Origin: Ensifer sp. IC4062
Lineage (GTDB): Bacteria; Pseudomonadota; Alphaproteobacteria; Rhizobiales; Rhizobiaceae
Direction: 5' to 3'
DNA: 64,000 nt
Assembly: GCF_020193575.1 (NCBI RefSeq)
Contig: NZ_JADYVD010000046.1
Span: 1 to 64,000, forward strand
A program made the position numbers and the translations under genes. A model generated the notes under the pieces. That model ran no database searches and had not been told where the DNA came from. It was given only the letters and a program-made list of their open reading frames with translations. Shown here piece after piece: positions 53,360-61,600 of the stretch (its first letter is position 1; each line of letters opens with the position of its first letter).

Positions 53360-54709
53360 ATGTACACCACCGAGGCACTAGCGGAATTTCTGGCTAACTA
53401 CTCCTCCGCGACCTTGCCAGCCGGCCTAAAGCGACGTGCCATTGCTTGTATCCTAGATGCGCTGACCGCCGCGGTCGTCGGCTGCGAGCTTCCAGGCGTG
53501 CGAGCCGTGCAGGAAATAGCTCGACATGCGTTTGCGCCTGGCCTGGCACCGATCTGGTTTACTGGCGAATGCCTTGAGAGCACGGCTGCTGCCTTCTGCA
53601 ATGCCGCTTCGGCCTCCGCGCTCGATTTCGACGATGGGCACCGCGGCGCCCGTGGTCACCCTGGTGCGGCGGTCATACCCGTGGCACTCTCGGTCGCGTC
53701 TGAGATCGGCGCATGCGCCGACGACATTCTCGCAGCGGTTGCTCTAGGGTACGAGACCGGCATTCGGATCGCTGTTGCCCAGAACCCGCAAGCAACAAGA
53801 AGCCGGCAATCGGGGCGCTGGACCGGCTATGCTGCCGTCGCTGCGGCTGGCCGCCTCCATCGAACCGATCCATTGAGTCTGGCACATGCGCTTGCGGTGG
53901 CCGGTGTTCTCGCGCCGAACCAGGAGGCAAACGGCAGTTCGGGCTATGCTGACCTCACGGGAAATGACGTCAAGGAGGGGATCCCCTGGAGCGTGGTGAC
54001 GGGGTTGACCGCGCTGCGCCTCGCGGAACGGGGATTTACCGGCCCGCTGGACCTTCTCGACCATAGATCACATTTTGACTGGCCAAGTATCATTGATCAC
54101 TTGGGCGAGCCCGTTGAGATTTCGAGTGTTTATTTCAAGCCCTATTCCTGCTGTCGATACATCCATCCCGCCCTTGATGCACTCGCCGACGTTTCTGCGG
54201 GTGTCCACATGAGGCCCAAGGAGATAGCTTCCGTCGAGGTTCAGACGTTTCAATGGGCTCTTCGGCTTTCAAACTCCGCCTCGCCCGCGACACTGACCGA
54301 TATCCAATATAGCCTGCCCTATTGCATTGCCATTGCTATCATCGATGGAGCGGCAGCACTGGCGCCCGTCAGCGATCATCTACTCGGCAGACCCGACCTC
54401 CGCGAATTCGCCCGTAAGGTTCGTATTTCGACCGATGGCGAGCTCGACGCGCGCTTTCCCCGAGAGACGCTTGCACGGCTGTGTCTGCAAAAGGCAGACG
54501 GAACGCTGATCACTTCCGATGTCACTTCGCCCCGGGGAGACGCAGCGCGACCGATGGGCTGGAACGATCTGGTCGAGAAGTTCTGTGCGGCCACACGAAG
54601 CAAGCTTTCCTCCAATGCACAAAACCTCATCCTGAATGCTCTCGAGGCGCTCAAGGCTGGTGACGCCGATCCCCTCCTCCACAGCCTTCGGATGCGGTTA
54701 ATCGACTGA
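53360..54709 (+). CDS. MmgE/PrpD-family dehydratase/decarboxylase
   Basis: 449 aa. Hallmarks are RRAIACILDALTAAVVGCEL, ASALDFDDGHRGARGHPGAA (the DFDD..H..HPG motif) and KPYSCCRYIHPALDALADVS. Family enzymes include 2-methylcitrate dehydratase and cis-aconitate decarboxylase, acting on tricarboxylic-acid-like compounds. I chose ATG 53360, preceded by GGAGGGG, over an earlier GTG. It probably handles a carboxylated intermediate of the island's pathway. It converges with the amidohydrolase gene. Confidence 0.93.
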   Translation: MYTTEALAEFLANYSSATLPAGLKRRAIACILDALTAAVVGCELPGVRAVQEIARHAFAPGLAPIWFTGECLESTAAAFCNAASASALDFDDGHRGARGHPGAAVIPVALSVASEIGACADDILAAVALGYETGIRIAVAQNPQATRSRQSGRWTGYAAVAAAGRLHRTDPLSLAHALAVAGVLAPNQEANGSSGYADLTGNDVKEGIPWSVVTGLTALRLAERGFTGPLDLLDHRSHFDWPSIIDHLGEPVEISSVYFKPYSCCRYIHPALDALADVSAGVHMRPKEIASVEVQTFQWALRLSNSASPATLTDIQYSLPYCIAIAIIDGAAALAPVSDHLLGRPDLREFARKVRISTDGELDARFPRETLARLCLQKADGTLITSDVTSPRGDAARPMGWNDLVEKFCAATRSKLSSNAQNLILNALEALKAGDADPLLHSLRMRLID

Positions 54710-54847
54710 ACTCCCGAGGTGTCTTGCGCCGCTCAAATCGGACCACATCTGTTCGCTTGTGCCCAACCGTAACCACCGATCCGCCGAAATAGATCGGGGT
54801 GTTAGAAACACGCATACAGCCGTCTGATCGCAACGAACTACCTGCGG

Positions 54848-56191
54848 TCAGACAGGCAGACCGTTCCTCATGACAATCCTGCCCGCGATGATGACGTGCT
54901 TGACGCGGCTCAGATTGACCTCATCGACAACAATCAGATCTGCGCGTTTGCCCTTCGCGATCAGTCCGCGATCCCCGGCCAGCTCCGGGAAGGCGTGGGC
55001 GACGTTTCCCGTCGCAAGTGCTACGGCCGCGGGTGCCGAGAGCTGCTTCTTCCTGACCATCCGGTGGATCGCCTCGAGTATTCCATCCCAGTGCCCTCCC
55101 GCAAAATCGGTCGAAATCGTGTCTACGCAACCTGCGTCGATCAGTGCATCGAGGTTGACGGCGTCGTTGCGCCAGCGCGTGCCGACGCAATCCAACGTCG
55201 AAACGTCGATGGTTGCCCCCTTGCGCCTCAGGTCCCGGGCTATCGACACCGCTTCTTCCGGCAGGAAGCTCGGGTGATTGCTGTGACCAGCAACGATCCG
55301 GGCCTTCGGATGCTTCTCGACCACTGTGGTCAGCCGCTTCGCGGAAGGCGCGGCGTTGTGGAAGATGGCGGGATAACCCACACGCTCGGCAACCGCCGCG
55401 ATTTCATCGAACCCGGCCAACGACAGCGCGACCGATGGCATTACCGATCGCGTGATGACGTCGCGAACACGCTCTGCGGGAATACCGGCGAGGCCAGAAC
55501 GCTCGAGTTCATCGGTCAAGTCGGCGTCGGAAGCGCCATCCGCAGGGTCCAGGAAGCGGCCGAGAACAGCACTCTTCAAGCGCCTGGCAGCAACCGGCGT
55601 CACTTCGACCCCGGTCTCTCGACGGATTGCTTGCGGGATGAATCGGTATTCCTGAGCTCCGAGTGTCTGGCCGCCACCGACCTCGCCAAGTGCGACGGCG
55701 CCGGCTGCCAGCAGTTCATCGATGTTGGCGTTCAAATGCCGCGGGGACAGGCCCTTGCCGTCGACCGCAAGTGCGGCCTGGATGTTCTTCGGCGTATGGG
55801 CCGTTGAAACACGGATCTCGATCGGATGCCTTGCTCCAACAGCATCGATTTCGTCGACCATTGCCAAGCCGCAAACGTTGAGGAGGGTCGTCGTCCCCTG
55901 AAGGAGATGGCGGTTGCGAAAATAGGAGACGTCATCGCCCTTGAACGGCTTCGAGCCGCTCGGCATCGAAGGCCCCGCGATGCAGCCATGCGCATGGGCA
56001 TTGATGATGCCCGGCATGACGATTGAACCCGCTGCATCAATGGTTTCTCGCGCGGCGATCTCTTCACGGGAATCGGTTGGGCGATTGTCGACGCCGACAA
56101 TCTTTCCTGCATCGATGTACACGGTAGCCCGCTTGTGAAACGCCTTGCCGTCGCCCGTGATAAGAGTCCCGTTTCGGATCACCATGTCCAT
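54848..56191 (-). CDS. Amidohydrolase, enamidase-like
   Basis: 447 aa metal-dependent hydrolase. The first metal motif is GIINAHAHGCIAGP; later motifs are ALGEVGGGQTLGAQEYRF, IVAGHSNHPSFLPEE and ISTDFAGGHWDGILEAIHRM with the final Asp. The GEVG-G segment and the C-terminal ATGNVAHAF recall enamidase of nicotinate degradation, which opens a cyclic or enamide bond; this is a resemblance by eye. GGGAGGG precedes the ATG at 56191. It faces the PrpD-like gene and probably belongs to the same pathway. Confidence 0.85.
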   Translation of the reverse strand: MDMVIRNGTLITGDGKAFHKRATVYIDAGKIVGVDNRPTDSREEIAARETIDAAGSIVMPGIINAHAHGCIAGPSMPSGSKPFKGDDVSYFRNRHLLQGTTTLLNVCGLAMVDEIDAVGARHPIEIRVSTAHTPKNIQAALAVDGKGLSPRHLNANIDELLAAGAVALGEVGGGQTLGAQEYRFIPQAIRRETGVEVTPVAARRLKSAVLGRFLDPADGASDADLTDELERSGLAGIPAERVRDVITRSVMPSVALSLAGFDEIAAVAERVGYPAIFHNAAPSAKRLTTVVEKHPKARIVAGHSNHPSFLPEEAVSIARDLRRKGATIDVSTLDCVGTRWRNDAVNLDALIDAGCVDTISTDFAGGHWDGILEAIHRMVRKKQLSAPAAVALATGNVAHAFPELAGDRGLIAKGKRADLIVVDEVNLSRVKHVIIAGRIVMRNGLPV

Positions 56192-56224
56192 GGTCGCCCT
56201 CCCTTTCGGACTTCTAGATACGCT

Positions 56225-56986
56225 CTAGTCGCCTGTCTCTTCGTTTGGCCGATCCTTGCTGGCGCCGGGGATTTCCTCGTCGCTTTCATCCAGCATGTAA
56301 CCTGATGACCGAACGGTTCGGATTACGTCCGGACGGCCAACGACGTGTAGCGCCTTGCGCAGTCGGCCGATGTGGACGTTAACCGTTTTGGCATCCACGT
56401 AGCGCCGTTCGGGCCAGGCCGCCTCGATCAGTTGTGCGCGACTGCACGCTTGCCCCCGATTGTCGAGAAGGAACTGCAGCAATCGAAACTCGATGGGACC
56501 AAGCTGGATGGCTTTTCCGAACCGCTTCACGCTGTGTCTGAGGATGTTCAGTTCGATCCCCGCATACGCAAGGATAGCGCCGCCGCTTTCACGTCGCTGT
56601 TCGTCAGGTCGAGGCGGGATGCGGTCGCGCAGAACCGCGAGCAGTTTGGCTGGCGCGATCGGCCTGACGAAGTTTTCGTCAATACCGGCCTTCAGCAGCT
56701 CGATGAACCGGCCCTCCGCGCCGGGCCCAATCAGCGCAAGAGTCGAAATTCCGAATGTGCGCGGCTCGCTTTTCAGCCTGTAACAGGCCAGGGGCGCCAA
56801 ATCGTCACCGGGTCGGCAATCGAGAAGAATCGCCTGGACGTCACCTGCGCCGGCGAGATGCACGATTTCCTCGACACCGGAACCAAGCATCACGTCATAG
56901 CCCTCGGCTTCCAGGATGTGGACCAGCAGAAGGTAATAGTCTGCGTCGGTTGAACCGATCAGTATCTGGGGACGCTTTATATCCAC
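56225..56986 (-). CDS. OmpR/PhoB-type regulator with degenerate receiver domain
   Basis: 253 aa. A receiver domain at 1-120 keeps the Asp in QAILLDCRPGDDL. The usual Lys near the end of the domain (VKP) is Arg (FVRPIAPAKLL), and the acidic pair is weak (GSTDADYY). The winged helix at 135-230 is normal (GPIEFRLLQFLLDNRGQACS, TVNVHIGRLRKAL). I chose GTG 56986, preceded by AGGGAGAGA. It lies 79 bp after luxI on the same strand, so it may be produced together with the signal synthase. No partner kinase gene is adjacent. Confidence 0.85.
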   Translation of the reverse strand: MDIKRPQILIGSTDADYYLLLVHILEAEGYDVMLGSGVEEIVHLAGAGDVQAILLDCRPGDDLAPLACYRLKSEPRTFGISTLALIGPGAEGRFIELLKAGIDENFVRPIAPAKLLAVLRDRIPPRPDEQRRESGGAILAYAGIELNILRHSVKRFGKAIQLGPIEFRLLQFLLDNRGQACSRAQLIEAAWPERRYVDAKTVNVHIGRLRKALHVVGRPDVIRTVRSSGYMLDESDEEIPGASKDRPNEETGD

Positions 56987-57065
56987 GACTCTCTCCCTGC
57001 AGGGCACCGTGTCAGTTGTACTCGAAGCTGCCCTGACCAATGAGAGGTTACAACCGTATACCTCT

Positions 57066-57686
57066 TCACGATGGCGGCGCTCCGCCAATTGCCGACCAGT
57101 AGCCAACCGGACGCACACGTTGGAAGACGACAGTGTTGACAGGAAGGCTTCCCGCAATAGCGATCGTGTTGCCAATAGCGCAAGGCGCGCCGAGGCGTTG
57201 CATTGGCCATCCGGCACGCTTCAAAATGCGCTCGAAACGCAAGTCCGTGGCCGTCACAATCTCGCGATAACCGTTCGTGATCGACCATTCGATAATGCCT
57301 GCAAACATCATGAGCGTAGTGTTGTGGAGAAAGCCTGCGGTGCGGTTTCCGCCAAGCGACGTGTCCACGCAAAAGCGCGAACTTTCGACCATCTCCGGGT
57401 GGGCCAGGAGGCCTTGCGAGGGGAGCAATTGCGGAAAGGTCGTAGCCAGCATTGTCGGGCCCATCGCCGGCAGAAGCCTGGCGCAGCCGACGACCTCGCG
57501 CTTTGCGCAGACGGCCAAGATATATGTTGGATTGAGTTCATCGTAGTCGTCGTGTTCACGCCCCTCCCGTATGACTACGTCCCATTCCAGCCTGTGTCGA
57601 AACACACGGGCGCGCAGCCGGTGCATGGAATCGATCAGGTCCGCAGATTCCGGACAGTCGGCTGCCCGGACAGCCAATATCTGCAT
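57066..57686 (-). CDS. LuxI/TraI-type acyl-homoserine-lactone synthase
   Basis: 206 aa. All invariant LuxI residues are present at canonical positions: Arg25, Phe29, Trp35, Asp46, Asp49, Arg70, Phe84, Glu101 and Arg104 (for example EWDVVIREGREHDDYDEL and RLLPAMGPTMLATTF). It makes an AHL signal from SAM and acyl-ACP. The chain length cannot be deduced. The likely receptor is the TraR-type protein at 39987-40697. A lux-box-like repeat lies 35-52 bp upstream. The OmpR-type regulator gene follows. Confidence 0.95.
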   Translation of the reverse strand: MQILAVRAADCPESADLIDSMHRLRARVFRHRLEWDVVIREGREHDDYDELNPTYILAVCAKREVVGCARLLPAMGPTMLATTFPQLLPSQGLLAHPEMVESSRFCVDTSLGGNRTAGFLHNTTLMMFAGIIEWSITNGYREIVTATDLRFERILKRAGWPMQRLGAPCAIGNTIAIAGSLPVNTVVFQRVRPVGYWSAIGGAPPS

Positions 57687-57720
57687 AAGCGATCTCCGAT
57701 GAAATTCGGTTCGCCGCTAC

Positions 57721-57738
57721 TGCACACGAGTCTGTGCG
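57721..57738. promoter_or_regulatory. lux/tra-box-like inverted repeat upstream of luxI
   Basis: TGCACACGAGTCTGTGCG holds the inverted repeat GCACA (57722-57726) and TGTGC (57733-57737), centred about 43 bp before the luxI ATG. Its size and TGCA-type arms recall TraR boxes (TGCAGATCTGCA), although the core differs. Confidence 0.55.
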
Positions 57739-57942
57739 ATTAAGCGACTAATAGAATTAGCAGTCGAAGTGCCTGTCGCTCCGTGTACTACAATCACACT
57801 CCTCCCCGGCCGAAAAACGAAGTGGCGTCTTCCGTAAGGTCGCCACACACAAGCCAGATAGGCCGGGGTTGATCCGGCTAGGCAAGGTGGACGACCGGCG
57901 ATCGCTGTCCATCCTGCACAAAACAGAAAGTGAGGGGCTGAC

Positions 57943-58365
57943 GTGCCTGCTTTTTCGACGCAGCGAACTAGAGCAGTGAGACCGACAAGCGCGTCAGTGA
58001 AGAGAATAAACAAGCATGTTGCGGAGAGCTATATTTTCGCCTCGCATCCTCGTCAGCTCGTCGAGCGGATTTCTAAATGCGTTGCCGGCTTGTGCGATGC
58101 GATCACCGGGAGCGATAAGGAATGCATGCTGGTGTTCAACCCAGGTGACGCAATCCTTAGAGCGATTGAGGGCAGTCTTCTTTTGCGGGTAAGTGCAAAC
58201 AACGTTGTCGCTTGCCGCTCTCTTCAAACTATGATCGAAAGCAGCCTGTTCGAAAACAAATCGGGGGCGCCGGCCGAAATCCGTTGGTTTCCCGGCGAAG
58301 ACACGCCGTTCGCCGTGGTCGAGCGGTTGCTTGCGAAGCTTCAAACCTCTACTGCCTCGGAGTAA
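57943..58365 (+). CDS. Small hypothetical protein, possibly DUF2218-like
   Basis: 140 aa with a GTG start preceded by GAGGGG. The central part ASHPRQLVERISKCVAGL, ECMLVFNPGDAILRAIEGSL and the ending PAEIRWFPGEDTPF resemble the small DUF2218 domain in strand order, but I am not sure. No membrane segment. It sits between luxI and traA, divergent from luxI. Confidence 0.55.
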   Translation: MPAFSTQRTRAVRPTSASVKRINKHVAESYIFASHPRQLVERISKCVAGLCDAITGSDKECMLVFNPGDAILRAIEGSLLLRVSANNVVACRSLQTMIESSLFENKSGAPAEIRWFPGEDTPFAVVERLLAKLQTSTASE

Positions 58366-58601
58366 CGCGACCGCATCCGTTGCTCCACATCTTACCAATC
58401 CTCCGCACGACCTCACCGAAGTTTGAGGGCGACGCCGCCACTGACTTGATTGCTCGCTACATTCGCGTCTCACTGATGCACCCGTGAGGGGCTTGATGTA
58501 CGCGAGCCTCGGCGAGCTTCGTCATTTTGTCTGATAAACACGAGTTGCTGTGGAACGCCGGAACGCCGAGGCGACGAACAGCCTTTTTCCTTTCTCGTCT
58601 T

Positions 58602-61600
58602 CTACCGATCGACGCCACGCGCGTGGTTGATGCTGCGCCGCCGCCGCTCGGACAGGATCTGCTCGCTGCTCTGCATTCGGACGGTCTGCTGCAGGACCTT
58701 CAGCCTCTCCTGCATCGCCTCGAAGGCACGACGTTGCGCCGGCGGCACGCGATTGATCAGGTCCTTCCCGCCACGCAGGATGGCGTTGCGTCCGAACCGT
58801 TCATCGAGCGCCCTGCTGACCGCGGCGAGCTCGCCCCAAATGGCGGGATTGAGAGAACCGGCGGCCACGTCGAGCTTGCTGTCCTTCTTGTTCATCTGCG
58901 ATACCAGTTGGCGCAGCACGTCTTCGGCGGCTTGCGACAATCCGGGTATGGCGACCGCCATGCGGCGTCGCTCTTCAGTGATCGCCTGACGCTCCGCATC
59001 GAAGGCGCTGAGGTAAGCCGCGCCGAGCGAGCGCAGATGGCCGGCCGTTTCCGGCACGGCCCGCAACGCGTCCTTCCTTTCTCGGCCGGAGGCGAGCATC
59101 CGATCCATCAAGCGACGTGAGCCGCGGAGCCCCCCGTAGGCGGTAGGGTCATTGACTACGGCGGCGGCGATCCGTTCGGCCGCAAGGCCCTTGACGATCA
59201 GTCCCTCGATCTTGTCGACGGCGGCGGCCGGATCGCGCCAGATGTGCACCGCGGTCTCGGCGAGCGCCGTGCGGTGATGGCGATAGTGCGCCGAGGTGAG
59301 CGCGCGTGTTCGCGCCTCCTCGTCCACAGGCGTTTTGAACTCTGTCACGGCGGCAAGCATCGGCAGCACGGCTTTTGCCTCCTTCCCGAAATCGACACTC
59401 GCGCCGGCGACGATCTTCGACCGATCCTTCGTCTCGGCAAGATGCTGCTCCTCGGTGAAACGCCGGACGGCCTCGAATAGCAGCGTCAGCTTTCCTCGTC
59501 TAATGTCCGTGAGGTCTTCCGGCATGCGCTCGGCAACGTTGCGCTCGGCAATTGCGTCGGCCTTCGCGGTGAATGCGCTCCAGCCGAAACGGGCGGTCAA
59601 AGCGTCGCTGACGGCCTTGATCTCCTGCACGATCGAGCGATCCTCGACGGCGAACGCAAAGGCGGTCTTGTAGGCGTCGTTTCCGCCTTGCTTGCCTACC
59701 GCTTCGATCTCCATGAGACGGGCTATGGCGTGCTTCGAGATTGCCGGAATGGACAGGGACACATAGGCGCGGCGCGTCTTCTCGCGCTCGCAGAAGCGCT
59801 CGACATTTCTCCGGAACTCAGTCGCGTGGGCGCGAGCGAGCGGCAGCAGTTCCTTCAAAGCCGCCATCGCTGCCCCACGCTCGTCGCGTGCCGCCCGGCC
59901 TTCGACCATGAGGTCTGAACCGCGCAGGCGACCGAGCCGAGCGGGCGCAATGGCAATTTCGTCGGCGAGCTTGCGAGGTTCGATGCCGGCATCTGATGCC
60001 AGCGTGTTCAGTGCGGAAAGCGCGGCATCCGGATCGCGATAGACCCTTTCCAGCAGCGGCCGCAGGAATTGCTCACGCTCCTTCCAACGCGGCGACGAGA
60101 GTTGCGCAAGGCGTGCATCGTCGTCGGCGCTTCGGGCGAATTCGGTGGTGGGCGGGATCAGATAGTGACCAACGATGGGTAATCCTTCCGAGAGCGACCC
60201 GGTCCGTTCCTCACTATATGAAACGCGCCGTTCCCGCTCGATCGCAAAGCCGAGCGCCACGCTCGCCCGCTCCCACAGCTTCGCCAGCCTCTCCTTCTTC
60301 TCGGCAAGCCACGCCAGCCGCCGCGAGACGCCCTCCTCCATCCCGGCCGCGGCCAGCGAGAGATGATCGAGGCCGCGCCGCCGTGCGAAGTCGCTGGCGT
60401 GCGCCATGTACCCGGCCTCGCTCTCGAAATCGAGCGTCGTGGTCTTGGCGCCGAAACGGGACAAGCGCTCGACGAGCTGCCTGAACAGTTCCGGTCGATG
60501 GCTTTCCCGCTCGATACGCTCCCGGCGCGCGTCGGCGGTTTCGACCTGCCTGGCGGTCCAGACATTGCGATCGACCTCCCGTTCCTCGAAGCGCTTCTCA
60601 CCCGTTTCCTCGTCGATGAGGGGCACCGTAACCTTGACCTTCTCGACGCCGTCCTTGCGCAAGGTGACGGTATCGCCGTCCGAGACGCCGGCCTCCTCGA
60701 GTGCCTTCGGTAGGCTCACGCCCCAGAGACGATGGACGGTTCCGTTGTCCGCTCTGATGTCGGCATAGGGGCTCTCGTCCGCCTTCTCGTCATCTGGTCG
60801 GAACTTCGCCATCCCTTCTTCGACCAGTTCGCCGGTGACGCCGGCGGCATGATCGACGCGCGGCTTCCGCCCCCATTCCGGCTTCGCCTCGAAGTCCTCT
60901 TTCGCCGCATAGAGATCGGCGCGGTCGCGATGCCTGGTCATCGCCACATAGGTCAGATGCTGATCCATCATGCCGGTGGCGAGCACAAAAGTCCGGTCGA
61001 CCGTCGCTCCTTGAGACTTGTGGATGGTTGCAGCATAGCCGTGATCGATATTGGGATAGCTTTCCTCGCTGATGACGACGTCACGGCCATTGTCGAGACG
61101 CACCGACAGCAACGAATCGCCCCGTTTGTCGCCGGTGGAAACGACCGTGCCGAGCATGCCGTTCTTGACATATTGCGGGCCGAGATGCCGCGCGCGCGGT
61201 TCCAGGAAGCGGGCGTTCTCGAGGAAGATGATGCGGTCGCCCGCGGCAAACTCCCGCGGGCCTCGCGCGGTCTGAAATTCGCGTGCGCCTGCCAGCGCAT
61301 CCTCGTTCGCCATAACCTGGCGCAAGGCCTCGTTCAGCTTCCGGACGTCGTCATTAGTGTGGGCGAGCACAAGCAGTTCGTCGCCACGAAGGCGACGGGG
61401 ATTTCCGTCAGAAGCGAATTTCTGAAGCAGTTCTCGGCGTGCAACCGCCCAGTCGGCAACGATGCGACCGATGATCTCGCCCCGCGTCTCCGTCTCGACC
61501 AGCCGGCCATGCGCGGCATAGGCGTCGAGGCCCTTCTGGACCTCGCCGCGGGCAAAGAGCCGCGAGGCATCGCGCGCCCACCCATCGCGCTGGCGGCGTA

